DNA from: Nocardia kruczakiae NBRC 101016
GTDB taxonomy: Bacteria; Actinomycetota; Actinomycetes; Mycobacteriales; Mycobacteriaceae
Length of the DNA stretch: 64,000 nt
NCBI RefSeq assembly: GCF_001612965.1
Contig: NZ_BDBL01000001.1
Span: 248,001 to 312,000, forward strand
Direction: 5' to 3'
Part shown: positions 15,043-23,393 of the stretch, one piece after another
How the letters are laid out: each line of letters starts with the position of its first letter
Numbering within the stretch: the first letter of the stretch is position 1
Made by a program: the position numbers and the translations under genes
Notes under the pieces: model-generated
The model's database searches: none
Seen by the model: only the letters and a program-made list of their open reading frames with translations
What the model was told of the DNA's origin: nothing

Positions 15043-16146
15043 GTGAACACCGTTTCCCGGCGGCCGGCGCATCCGGAGGAAGAAAGCGACAGTGGGATGC
15101 AAACCGTCGACAACAGCGACAACCGAGCGGGTGAGCCGCGGGCTCGAATTCCGCGGTGGTCCGGGCGGCAATCCGCGAAGCCTCCGGCCGATCGATTCCG
15201 GCGGCAGCTCTCGCGTGCGGGTGTGGTCGCCGCGTTGGTGACCACCGCAATCGGGATAACGCTCGTGGTACGAGCGGATTCGGGTCCGCCGGTGCGTGTG
15301 AACGATTCTCGGGCGCACTCGGGCGAACCCACCGTGCAGACTTTCGACGGCGGTGCCTCGCGAAGCGAAATCGCCGCGGCGAACGGGAGTACGGCTTTCG
15401 GCCCCTCGAGCGAGCTCCCCGTACCGGTCGACGTCTCGGGCGATACCGGCGCGGCTGCCGATCCCGGAAGCGCCCCGCCGGCCGCCGATCCCGCCGACCC
15501 GGGTTCCGGCCCCGCCACTGCGACGGAATCCACGCCTCCGAGCTCGACGGCCGGTTCGCTCGGCGCGAGTTTCTCTGCCACGGCGAGCCTTTCGATCCAG
15601 ATCATGCCCGGCGCGCCGGACTCGGGCCCGGTCGTCCCGCCTGCGATACCCACGGCGCCGACGGAGACGTCGACGGTCACGGTGACGGCCGATCCAAGTA
15701 CAGCGACCACGACAGTGCCGACAACGGCAGCGCCCACCACCACAGCGGCGACAACGACACTGCGCGCCACGACGGTGCTCACCACGGCGCCGACCACGAC
15801 GGTGCCGACATCGACAGTGCCCACCACCCCAGTGCCGACCACAACGCTGCGGACCACCACGCCGACGGCACCGGCCGACACCGCGACGACGGCACCTACC
15901 GACACTCCGGCCGGGACCACGACGGTGTCCACGCCCGCCTCGACGACCACCAATGCGGCGAGTGCGACGCCATCCCCATCACCGGAGGTGGTCACGACAT
16001 CCGGGCCGCCGACAACCCCGGCGACGCGATCTATGACGACGATGGCGCCGAAGACGACCGCGCTCCCGCCACACCCGAAGTCGCGTCCGACGGCTCCGGC
16101 GACCGCACGTCCACCGGCCACATCGCCGAAAGTCGCAGGGGGATAA
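15043..16146 (+). CDS. Thr/Pro/Ala-rich membrane-anchored low-complexity protein
   Basis: The 367-residue product has a short cytoplasmic head rich in Arg, one membrane segment at about 58-78 (AGVVAALVTTAIGITLVV), and a long extracellular part. From about residue 190 to 365 it is a mucin-like array of TTT, TTVPTT and PTTT units. Such tails are commonly O-mannosylated in actinobacteria, and a protein O-mannosyltransferase gene is present at 36304. The start is uncertain: GTG 15043 has no ribosome binding site, and ATG 15097 lies 16 bases after GGAGGAAG. The opposite strand is also open here because of repeat composition, but lacks protein-like features. Function unknown. Confidence 0.6.
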   Translation: MNTVSRRPAHPEEESDSGMQTVDNSDNRAGEPRARIPRWSGRQSAKPPADRFRRQLSRAGVVAALVTTAIGITLVVRADSGPPVRVNDSRAHSGEPTVQTFDGGASRSEIAAANGSTAFGPSSELPVPVDVSGDTGAAADPGSAPPAADPADPGSGPATATESTPPSSTAGSLGASFSATASLSIQIMPGAPDSGPVVPPAIPTAPTETSTVTVTADPSTATTTVPTTAAPTTTAATTTLRATTVLTTAPTTTVPTSTVPTTPVPTTTLRTTTPTAPADTATTAPTDTPAGTTTVSTPASTTTNAASATPSPSPEVVTTSGPPTTPATRSMTTMAPKTTALPPHPKSRPTAPATARPPATSPKVAGG

Positions 16147-16216
16147 GCGGTTACATGGTCGAGGGCGCGGTGCATTCGAGCATCTGCGGTTGTCGGCCGA
16201 TCGTTCACGGGCGCAC

Positions 16217-16669
16217 CTACGTCGCCGGATGGGACTCCGGCTGCCAGTCGTAGACGACTGTGGTGCGCAAAACGATGTCTTGAATCGAGTGCCGACGCGA
16301 ATCGATTGCCACCCAGAACAATCCGACGGCGAACATCACGCAGAACACCGCCCGCAGCAAGGCCCGCGGCCATCCCACGAGTTCGCCGTCGCGGCTCACC
16401 ACCCGCAGGCCCATCATCACGGCGCCGACGGTGCGACCGCTCACGGCCCAGCATCCGGTGAGGTACAGCACCGACACCACGATGAATATGCCCGTCGACA
16501 TGACCGCGCCGGTGTCCGGCCATGCGAAGTCCTGCGGCGAGAACAGCAGCCGAGCGAACGCCAGACACAGGTAGATCCCGGCCATGATCGCCAGGACGAC
16601 GGCGATATCGACCCCCGATGCGACCGACCGGGTCACGATTCCGGCGGGCCGATGGGCAGGGGCGCTCAC
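16217..16669 (-). CDS. RDD family membrane protein
   Basis: A 150-residue integral membrane protein of the RDD family. It has three hydrophobic segments (about 20-40, 55-80 and 105-125) and the characteristic Arg and Asp residues (GVDIAVVL in the first helix, SRRHSIQDIVLRT near the C-terminus). A GRTVGAVMMGLRVV loop is also typical. RDD proteins are poorly characterised; some are linked to ion exchange. It starts at GTG 16669, overlapping the upstream stop as GTGA, so it is translationally coupled to the 186-residue gene. Confidence 0.85.
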   Translation of the reverse strand: MSAPAHRPAGIVTRSVASGVDIAVVLAIMAGIYLCLAFARLLFSPQDFAWPDTGAVMSTGIFIVVSVLYLTGCWAVSGRTVGAVMMGLRVVSRDGELVGWPRALLRAVFCVMFAVGLFWVAIDSRRHSIQDIVLRTTVVYDWQPESHPAT

Positions 16670-17226
16670 CCCGCGCCCGATTCGGACGGTGTTCGCCGGA
16701 GCAATTTCCCGACGAACCCCGCGACCGCGTCGTCCGCATGCATCCCCTGGCTTCGGATGCCGAGAACCGCCTCTGCGGACATCGAATCGGTGGATTCCCG
16801 GATGATCCGGGGGAGATCGACGCCGTCGATCACGGTATCGGCCAGCCCGACCAGGTCCACCCGCCCGATGATCTTGTCGACATCGATCCGTTCGGCCACC
16901 GCGTCGAGATCCACATTGTCGACGACGATCGCCGTGAGGTCGACGGCGCCGACCGCGGTCCGCACGATCCGGCCGATCACCGCCTGCAGCACCCGCTCGG
17001 TGAGATCATCGACGGCTTCCAGCGTCTCGGCGCCCCGCTGGCCGAGCTCCGCGAGCGCCGGCTCGACGCCCGGCACATGCCGGCCGACATCGAATCCGAA
17101 CCCCAGCACGCGCCCGGCAGCTCCGCCGACCTTCGCGGCGGCGCCGACCACCAGGTTCACCGGCCTCGACATCGTGGTGCCGTCCACATCACCATCAAAC
17201 TCGCTCGGCACCGGATGGGTATGCAT
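16666..17226 (-). CDS. Conserved hypothetical protein with VDL-type repeats
   Basis: The product has 186 residues, or 168 if it starts at the internal ATG at 17172 (MSRPVNLVV). Its centre contains recurring V-D-L/I units (AVDLTAIV, NVDLDAVAERIDVDKI, RVDLVGL, GVDLPRI), giving a helical or solenoid-like repeat. I have seen this organisation in actinobacterial proteins encoded next to RDD genes, but no function is known. No signal peptide is evident. It is the first gene of a two-gene unit with the RDD protein. Confidence 0.65.
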   Translation of the reverse strand: MHTHPVPSEFDGDVDGTTMSRPVNLVVGAAAKVGGAAGRVLGFGFDVGRHVPGVEPALAELGQRGAETLEAVDDLTERVLQAVIGRIVRTAVGAVDLTAIVVDNVDLDAVAERIDVDKIIGRVDLVGLADTVIDGVDLPRIIRESTDSMSAEAVLGIRSQGMHADDAVAGFVGKLLRRTPSESGAG

Positions 17227-17243
17227 TTCGAGTTATCCGGTTT

Positions 17244-18707
17244 TCAGACGTCGGCCGAGCTCGGCCGATCGGGGAGGCGGTCGCGCTGCCAGATCCGGCG
17301 GGACGTCGCCAGCGTGTCGCTGCCCTGCTCCGGTGGGGTCGCCCAGATGCGGCGAATCCGTTCGGCGGTGTCGAAACGCGGCCATCCGGGGTCGCCGGTC
17401 GCGGCGAAGGAGATGAAGGCGTGGCGCATCGCCGCCGAGAGGTCGCCGAAGTCCGGCGGAATCTCCGGCCCGATGAGCTCCGCGGCGAGCGGGCCGTGGG
17501 GCGTATCGAAGGTGAAGGGAACGTCGAGGCCGTGACAGGCCCGAAGTACGCCGCCGCGCGCCGGGCTCGGCCATGCGAACTCGTACAGGTAGGTGTCGTT
17601 TCCCGCCTCGGCGGCGGCCTCGGCGCACCACAGCGCGGGCATCCGGAACAGGGCATCGGAGAGGATCAGAGCGTGCAGCTCCTCGTCGGTGATGCCCGGA
17701 TTTCCCCTTCGGTAGGTCCGGACCGCGTTGGCGTCGAGACCGCAGGCACGGGCGGTCTCGACGGGGTCGGAGCCGGACAGGTCGACATCCGCGGTGAACA
17801 TCCGAGCCTCGTCCGTGGTGAATCCGCACACGAGTTCCAGGCTCGTTCCGGACGCTCGGTGGTCGAACCAGGGTGGGGCGTCGAACAATTCGTCGTCGAT
17901 GATCATCGAGTACGGCGCGTTCGGATGGGTCCACCTGCCCGGCTCCGCCGCCATCACAGCCACCGGCGCCATCTGAACGGCGTGAATCGCTTCGGGCGGC
18001 AGCGCTGCCAATGCGTCGGTCGTCGGGCGGACGTCGAGTTGCGACGTGATCATCGCCGACACGGCACGCGCCTCGTCGGCGGGAACGAAGATCTTCCCCG
18101 GACTCTGCGCGATTCCGCGCCGGAACAGATCGGATGCGCGATCGCCGGCCATCAGGCCCACGACCGACGACGCACCCGCCGACTGTCCGATCAGAGTGAG
18201 CGCGTCCGGATCGCCACCGAAGGCGGCGATGTTGTCGTGGACCCAGCCGAGCGCGGCGATCTGGTCGAGTACACCCCGATTGCACGGCGCATCGTCGACC
18301 CAGCCGAAGCCCTCGTAGCCCACTCGATAGTTCATCGTGACGAGGACGACTCCCGCGGCCGCGAAGGCCGCACCGTCGAAATCGGCGGTGACGGCGGTGC
18401 CGCCCATGCAGGCGCCGCCGTGCAGCCACACCACGACCGGCATCCCGGAGGTGCCGGCATCGGGCGTCCACACGTTCACGGTCAAGCATTCCGGATCGTC
18501 GCCGGGATGCCAGAGAATCGGCTGCGGAACCGAGGACCCGAACCTGCGCGCATCGCGCACACCACTCCACCGCTGCGGCGGAGCCGGGGCCTGGAAGCGA
18601 CGGACGCCGACCAGGGGTGCGGCATAGGGAATGGCGAAGAAGACCGAGTACCCCTGTCGCGCTTCGCCTCGGACCGCCCCACACGCCGTGCGAACGACCA
18701 CATCCAT
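17244..18707 (-). CDS. Type B carboxylesterase
   Basis: An alpha/beta hydrolase of 487 residues that hydrolyses carboxylic esters. The oxyanion hole HGGA is at 96-99, and the nucleophile Ser177 sits in GQSAGAS. An acidic member is likely in FTTDEARMF, and the catalytic His in ACHGLDVPF. The DPECLTVNVWTPD segment is also diagnostic of the family. The ATG at 18707 has AGGGAGGG upstream; an open frame extends further but has no similarity. No signal peptide, so probably cytoplasmic. It is transcribed divergently from a TetR regulator 62 bases away, which is the likely repressor. Confidence 0.9.
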   Translation of the reverse strand: MDVVVRTACGAVRGEARQGYSVFFAIPYAAPLVGVRRFQAPAPPQRWSGVRDARRFGSSVPQPILWHPGDDPECLTVNVWTPDAGTSGMPVVVWLHGGACMGGTAVTADFDGAAFAAAGVVLVTMNYRVGYEGFGWVDDAPCNRGVLDQIAALGWVHDNIAAFGGDPDALTLIGQSAGASSVVGLMAGDRASDLFRRGIAQSPGKIFVPADEARAVSAMITSQLDVRPTTDALAALPPEAIHAVQMAPVAVMAAEPGRWTHPNAPYSMIIDDELFDAPPWFDHRASGTSLELVCGFTTDEARMFTADVDLSGSDPVETARACGLDANAVRTYRRGNPGITDEELHALILSDALFRMPALWCAEAAAEAGNDTYLYEFAWPSPARGGVLRACHGLDVPFTFDTPHGPLAAELIGPEIPPDFGDLSAAMRHAFISFAATGDPGWPRFDTAERIRRIWATPPEQGSDTLATSRRIWQRDRLPDRPSSADV

Positions 18708-18769
18708 CGTGCCCCTCCCTTGCTTCGGCAGAACTCTGATATAAGTCACTGTACTAAAAAGGAGGTGCG

Positions 18770-19387
18770 ATGCCGAAGATCGTCGATCGGACCCAACGGC
18801 GCGACGAGGTGGCGGCCGCACTGTGGCGACTGGCCTACCGCGAGGGCTGGAACGCGGTGAGCCTGCGCCGGGTCGCCGCGGAGGCGGGGTTGTCGCTCGG
18901 TTCGCTGCAACACTATTTCGCCGGGATGGACGATCTTCTCGACTATTCCGTCGGGGGAGTGGTCGACATGCTCGACGAGCGGCTCGTCGAGCAACTCACC
19001 ACCCTCGCCGACCCGCGCGACGCCGAATCGACTGTGCGCGAAGTACTTCGGAGCATGATCCCCGGAGCCGTCGTCGATTCCGCGGCCGGGCAGCACCCCG
19101 GCGACACCTGGCGCATTCAGGTGATGGCATGGCTGGCCGTGGTCACCAGGGCCGCACGAAATCCGGAAATGTCGGCCCGCCTCTCCGCCGGCTCCGACCG
19201 ACTAGCGGAAGCGATCGCAGCCACCCTCCCCACGACCCGACACTCACGCGATGACGCGCTGTCCACCGCGCGCGGACTCCTGTCCCTCGTCGAGGGCTTG
19301 CTGCTGCAACTGGCCCGCGGCGACGTCGCCCCCAGCGAAGCATCCACGGTGATCACCCGTTTCGTGGCCCTTGCCTTCGACGCGTGA
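18770..19387 (+). CDS. TetR family regulator, likely controlling the divergent esterase
   Basis: A 205-residue TetR protein. The N-terminal helix-turn-helix (VSLRRVAAEAGLSLGSLQHYF, residues 28-48 by position) is canonical. The C-terminal helices, which resemble the BetI-like C-terminal domain, form the ligand pocket. Its ATG follows AAGGAGG closely. The shared 62-base promoter region with the carboxylesterase contains AGTCACTGTACT (18744-18755), only partly symmetric and a candidate operator. Neighbouring genes give no clue to the inducer beyond the esterase itself. Confidence 0.85.
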   Translation: MPKIVDRTQRRDEVAAALWRLAYREGWNAVSLRRVAAEAGLSLGSLQHYFAGMDDLLDYSVGGVVDMLDERLVEQLTTLADPRDAESTVREVLRSMIPGAVVDSAAGQHPGDTWRIQVMAWLAVVTRAARNPEMSARLSAGSDRLAEAIAATLPTTRHSRDDALSTARGLLSLVEGLLLQLARGDVAPSEASTVITRFVALAFDA

Positions 19388-19597
19388 GTTGGCTCGGCCG
19401 GAGTTTCGGGTCGAGGCATGCCTCGCCTGCACGACGCCCCGTCGTCAGCGGCTTCGCTCGGACACGCCCGCGAGCGCATGCGCCTCGCGGTGGCAGGACA
19501 CCGGCCACAGAGATATGCGTGTGCGATGCTGGGGCGGTCCCGTCCGGCGAGGTTCGCTACGGAAACCGGTGGTGGGGCAGTGGCATGGAGTGGTTCG

Positions 19598-20074
19598 TCA
19601 TCGTGGCTGTTCCGCGGCGTCGTTCACGGTCTTGCGGAACTGTGCTTCGGCCTGGGCGGGGAAGGTGGCGGGGTCGATCACCAGCAATCGAAGGTGCCGG
19701 TCGTGCGGACCGAAGACGTACATCAGTCCGGGCGGTTGTCCTGGGAGCGGTCCGGTGACCTCGATCCCGTCCGGAGGATCGATTCCGCGCTGCGACCGGC
19801 TCAGGAAATTCCAATCGAAGGTGATGCGCGCGGTGGCGCCCAGTCGCGTGGTCAGAGCGGCGACCAGGTCGTGCAGTTCGGTGGTGAGGTTGTCGGTTCT
19901 GGGCCACCAGGCACCGTCCACGCCTGCGGATTCCTCATCACGGTCGCGTAGCAGCAGCCGAGGGGTGCGGGTCGGCGTGTCGAATGGTTGGCCGCCGCCC
20001 CCGGTGTGCCGGGGTCGTCCGGCATCACCGCCGCCAGTACCACCGCCCTCTTTCGGCGGCGGGTTCTGTGTCAT
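19598..20074 (-). CDS. DUF5994 family protein (paralogue 2)
   Basis: A 158-residue product with a Gly/Pro-rich N-terminus, then the family core: VDGAWWPRTDNLTTELHDLVAAL, and a strand RITFDWNFLSR in the position of the RVVYN strand of the other copies. Later come MYVFGPHDRHLRLLVIDPAT and a short charged tail. Its ATG at 20074 overlaps the stop of paralogue 3 as ATGA, so the two are translated together. It is the most diverged of the four. Function unknown. Confidence 0.7.
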   Translation of the reverse strand: MTQNPPPKEGGGTGGGDAGRPRHTGGGGQPFDTPTRTPRLLLRDRDEESAGVDGAWWPRTDNLTTELHDLVAALTTRLGATARITFDWNFLSRSQRGIDPPDGIEVTGPLPGQPPGLMYVFGPHDRHLRLLVIDPATFPAQAEAQFRKTVNDAAEQPR

Positions 20075-20646
20075 CTCGAACCTCCCGCAACCGCGATAGA
20101 CGTATCTCGGTCTTGCGGGGCCACTGGCGCATTGTGTCCGCCTTCGTCGTCCCAGCGGCACAACGCAACCCGGTTCTGGGTGTTCTCGAGGCTGCGGCCG
20201 GTACCGGCGGCCACGAGTTCGTCGGCGGTGAACTCGCTGCCCGGTCGAGCTGCGGCCGTCAGCAACGCCTGGGCCGCCGCGGCCTCGGTTCTTGCCGGGA
20301 TCACCAGCAGGACGAGGCGGGTGCCGTCGAGTCCCAGGACACAGAGCATGTGCGCGGGCAGATGCCGGTAGCCGTCCAGGCGTACCGAACGCTTCCCGAG
20401 CACCGTGCGCTTGGGCGCCGGGTCCCAGGCATCGATGTTGTACACGATTCGTTCCACGCCGCCCGCCCGCCGGCCCAAAAGCGCCTCGAGACCGGCCATT
20501 TCGGCGACGAGGTCGGTCGTGTGGGGCCACCAGGCCCCGCCTACCACCCCGGGCCTGGGCGCTTGCGGTGACAGCGGCGAGGGGCCGCCGCGGAGGGAAA
20601 AGCGTGCCGAGCGGTCCAGCAGGATCGGCTCGTGTTGTAGCGTCAT
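20071..20646 (-). CDS. DUF5994 family protein (paralogue 3)
   Basis: A 191-residue protein with the GGAWWPHTTDLVAEMAGL block, RIVYNIDAWDPAPKR, an RLDGYR segment and the hydrophobic strand LVLLVIPARTEAA seen in paralogue 1. A C-terminal extension of about 45 residues contains LENTQNRVALCRWDDEGG. No signal peptide or enzyme motif. It is the first gene of the two-gene unit with paralogue 2 and is transcribed away from the acyltransferase. Confidence 0.75.
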   Translation of the reverse strand: MTLQHEPILLDRSARFSLRGGPSPLSPQAPRPGVVGGAWWPHTTDLVAEMAGLEALLGRRAGGVERIVYNIDAWDPAPKRTVLGKRSVRLDGYRHLPAHMLCVLGLDGTRLVLLVIPARTEAAAAQALLTAAARPGSEFTADELVAAGTGRSLENTQNRVALCRWDDEGGHNAPVAPQDRDTSIAVAGGSR

Positions 20647-20685
20647 CGCGACGCTCCTGACCGGGACCGCATAGATGGTCCCTGT

Positions 20686-20898
20686 TCATTCGCCGAGCGA
20701 CGACGAGACTGTGGATGGTCTCGTACGAAAAGCCCCCGACACTTCGAGCCTACCCGCGATGAACCCACCCGGGCCGCCTCGTGCGTCGACGATGAACCTT
20801 CGGGCATCACGGTGAGCCCATACCTTGAAGCGGAATCGCTCGTCGGCGAGTCGAGCCTGGACAGCGCGCACTACCCGGCGTTCACTGGGGAAGTACAC
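20686..20898 (-). CDS. Possible small protein, 70 residues
   Basis: A frame starting at GTG 20898 encodes RRVVRAVQARLADERFRFKVW followed by RFIVDARGG (quoted in parts), which is charged and amphipathic and looks more protein-like than its surroundings. GGGAGG directly abuts the GTG, so spacing is poor, and the stop lies only 40 bases before paralogue 3. No family was recognised. It is listed because the ~350-base interval otherwise holds no gene. Confidence 0.25.
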   Translation of the reverse strand: MYFPSERRVVRAVQARLADERFRFKVWAHRDARRFIVDARGGPGGFIAGRLEVSGAFRTRPSTVSSSLGE

Positions 20899-20999
20899 CT
20901 CCCGGCGTTGGGGGCCATCATGATCATCATTTTCCGGCTGGCCGATTTCCCCGGAGCCTGCGGCGACGAAATCGTGACCTCCTCGATCGGTGGTGGCCG

Positions 21000-21905
21000 A
21001 TGCCCCTGACCGAGCGTGCGTGGGATCTCGGGTACGCGGCCGGCTGGCACCTGGTGCGAGCCTTGCCGGAACGGTGGGCGATGCGATCGTTCGAAGCCAT
21101 CGCCGACCGCGCCGCCCGCGGCGGTGGACCGATTCAGTTGCGGCGCAACCTGGCCAGGGTGCTGGCCACCACCCCGGCGCAGGTGCCCGACGAACTCGTG
21201 CGCGCGAGCCTGCGCTCCTACGCGCGCTACTGGTGCGAAGCGTTCCGGCTGCCATCGATGGATCCGGCGCGGTTGGCCGAGCGTATCGACTCCGCGGCCA
21301 CCGGGCTCGAACATATCCACGAGGCGGCCGGGCGCGGGCGTGGAGCGGTGCTGGCGCTACCGCACAGCGGCAACTGGGAGGTGGCCGGCGTCTGGCTCGT
21401 CCAGCGGATCGGTTCCCCGACGACCGTCGCCGAGCGACTGAAACCGGAATCGCTGTACCGGCGCTTCGTCCGGTTTCGGGAGCGCCTCGGTTTCGAGATC
21501 GTCCCACTCAACGGCGCCGCTACCCCGCCCTTCCAGCAGCTGACCACGCGGCTACGGCAGGGACGAATCGTCGGACTCCTCGGCGAACGCGACCTGTCCG
21601 GCACGGGAGTGCCGGTCACCTTCTTCGGTGAACCGGCACACATGCCGGTCGGTCCGGCTCGGCTGGCGATCGACACCGGTGCCCCGCTGCTACCGGTGCA
21701 TTGCTGGTTCACCCCCGACGGCTGGGGCTTCGAGGTCGGCGCACCGATCGACACCGCCGGCGGTCTGCGGCCTACCACGCAGGCATTGGCCGACCGGTTC
21801 GCCGCGGCGATCGCCGCTCATCCCGCCGACTGGCACATGCTGCAACCGGTCTGGGACGCCGACCAGCTCCCGCGTGAGCGGGCTCGTAGCGCTCCACATC
21901 CCTGA
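21000..21905 (+). CDS. Phosphatidylinositol mannoside acyltransferase-like protein (PatA/HtrB family)
   Basis: A 301-residue member of the lysophospholipid/HtrB acyltransferase family. In mycolata such enzymes transfer an acyl chain to a mannose of PIM at the cytoplasmic face of the membrane. The active-site dyad is visible as H122-SGNW-E127. GLLGERDLSGTGVPVTFFG and the PVGPARLAIDTGAPLLPV segment are further family blocks. The N-terminus (LTERAWDLGYAAGWHLVRALP) is the typical membrane-associating helix. It is probably a paralogue of patA, because the usual neighbours (pgsA, pimA) are absent. It sits between DUF5994 copies. Confidence 0.85.
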   Translation: MPLTERAWDLGYAAGWHLVRALPERWAMRSFEAIADRAARGGGPIQLRRNLARVLATTPAQVPDELVRASLRSYARYWCEAFRLPSMDPARLAERIDSAATGLEHIHEAAGRGRGAVLALPHSGNWEVAGVWLVQRIGSPTTVAERLKPESLYRRFVRFRERLGFEIVPLNGAATPPFQQLTTRLRQGRIVGLLGERDLSGTGVPVTFFGEPAHMPVGPARLAIDTGAPLLPVHCWFTPDGWGFEVGAPIDTAGGLRPTTQALADRFAAAIAAHPADWHMLQPVWDADQLPRERARSAPHP

Positions 21906-22080
21906 GCCGTCCGGCCGGCCATCACCGCCCGCGCCGGTGCCGCTGTCTACCCACGCCAGCGGCCACCCGCGGGCGTAGGCTGGGGTGTATCCGGCGGCAT
22001 CACGCGCGCCGATCAGCAGAGATCGCGCCGTTCCCGGATTCGGATCCGGCCTCTTTTTCGGGCCTGGACAGGAGCGTCCG

Positions 22081-22563
22081 ATGACGCTGTCACCGCTGCA
22101 TACGCCTTCGGTATCGCCGCGCGCCCCCACCGGCACGCCGAGATTCCTTCTCGGTGGGGACCCCGGTGGCTACATCGAGGCCACATGGTGGCCCCTATCG
22201 GGCAGCCTCGTCACCGAGCTTCCCGAGTTGATCACCGCGCTCCAGCTGCGGACCGGGCCGATATGGCGCGTGGTCTACGATCCGACCGCCTGGTCACCCG
22301 CCGAGCGGCGGCTGCGCATCGACGATCGGGTCATACGACTCGATCCGTATCCTTTCGAGCTCTTCGGCACCTTGTACGCGTATGGAACCAACGGCACCGT
22401 CATCGTGCTACGAGTCGTCCCCTCGCGCACCGGCACGGACTCGGCATCGAGAGCAACCGGCGAGCCCGCTCGATCCGTGGCACCATCTGCGACGGATAAG
22501 GACCACGCCCCAGGACGGCCGATTACCAACCACGCCGCGATGGGTGCCTCCACCGTCCGATAA
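22081..22563 (+). CDS. DUF5994 family protein (paralogue 4)
   Basis: A 160-residue product with the [21 protein letters not shown] block, [17 protein letters not shown] and a hydrophobic strand [14 protein letters not shown], aligning end to end with the other three copies. The last ~40 residues are low-complexity. The ATG at 22081 has AGGAG about 7 bases upstream. It lies 175 bases after the acyltransferase on the same strand. Function unknown. Confidence 0.72.
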   Translation: MTLSPLHTPSVSPRAPTGTPRFLLGGDPGGYIEATWWPLSGSLVTELPELITALQLRTGPIWRVVYDPTAWSPAERRLRIDDRVIRLDPYPFELFGTLYAYGTNGTVIVLRVVPSRTGTDSASRATGEPARSVAPSATDKDHAPGRPITNHAAMGASTVR

Positions 22564-22569
22564 CCAGTC

Positions 22570-22701
22570 AGCCATCGATTCGCCCTCGGCGGCAATGATT
22601 TTCGCGCGCTTCTCCCGCTCGGCTTCGGCCTGGCGGGCCATCGCCTGTTTCATGCTCTCGCGCAGTTGGATGTCCTTCAACTCGAGGAGGGTGACCTCGA
22701 T
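22570..22701 (-). pseudogene. Remnant of an SPFH/prohibitin (slipin-like) gene
   Basis: About 44 codons read [19 protein letters not shown] then [22 protein letters not shown]. This is the end of the band 7 domain and start of the coiled coil in stomatin/slipin proteins. Sequence on both sides is unrelated: the N-terminal ~180 residues and the C-terminal tail are gone. It is therefore a fragment left by deletion or recombination next to DUF5994 paralogue 4. Confidence 0.65.
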
Positions 22702-23393
22702 GGCCGCGTTGTCGTTTCGATGGCCACTACCTCGCCGGGACGCGTTCACCAGTCGATCAGATCATCTTTGTCAATCCCCTCCTCACACGGCAAACTCCAC
22801 CGGTCATCGTCAGCTACCAGTCGGTGCCGCTTAATATTTCACAGAAAACGACTCTTGCCGGCACGTGATTCTCATCGCCGATCCGGGCTGCGGTTGGTAG
22901 TGATGTCGACACCCGGGGGTGGCGAGTTCTCGCTCGGAGCTCCCGCCGATGACCGAGCGGGCGGACAGGGGCGATGGACCACGTTTCTTCCACGCTGCGC
23001 TCAGCTGGGCCGTTAGGTACCCCCATCGGTGTCCAGGGCGTCCGGACACCCGACCGCGGACGTCCTTCACGCGAGCACGACACGCCAATCCGGCACCGCC
23101 GCAGGCGATGTCAATGGTGCCGACCATGATCGGAACCACCCCGCCCGACCGATATCGGATTTCGCGAACGCAGCCGGGCGGCGGCGCCGGCCGGAGCGGG
23201 GAAGCAAAGATCACTGCTGGTGTCCAGCTTCCGAACAGCTATCCGCTGAACGGAAAACGGACTCAAACCGAACCGAAGAGTCATTGCCGAGGTGCCTTCG
23301 CTGGGCGGTAACTGATAGCAGCGGCGTCATCCAGCTGAGTCGGTGTCGCTGCGTGAGAACCCTTTTCACTGCTTCCCGTATTAAGGCAAGAAA
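22702..23393. other. Gene-free interval before the IPT/ice-binding-like gene
   Basis: About 690 bases with no supported gene on either strand. Open frames are Arg/Pro/Ser-rich shadow-like translations. The last ~60 bases contain AAGG spaced suitably for the start at 23394. No repeat, RNA or terminator was recognised. Confidence 0.4.

Noticed and set aside
14778..16739. Very long minus-strand open frame (653 codons) opposite the Thr/Pro-rich gene
   Set aside because: Its sequence is the antisense of ACC/ACG-type threonine codons (Val/Gly/Ala strings) and it also runs through the RDD gene. The plus-strand reading has a membrane anchor and a plausible domain layout.
20899..21507. Minus-strand frame opposite the PatA-like acyltransferase
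   Set aside because: Arg/Pro/Ala-rich shadow of a clearly coding plus-strand gene. Only its last part, beyond the acyltransferase, was kept as a low-confidence small ORF.
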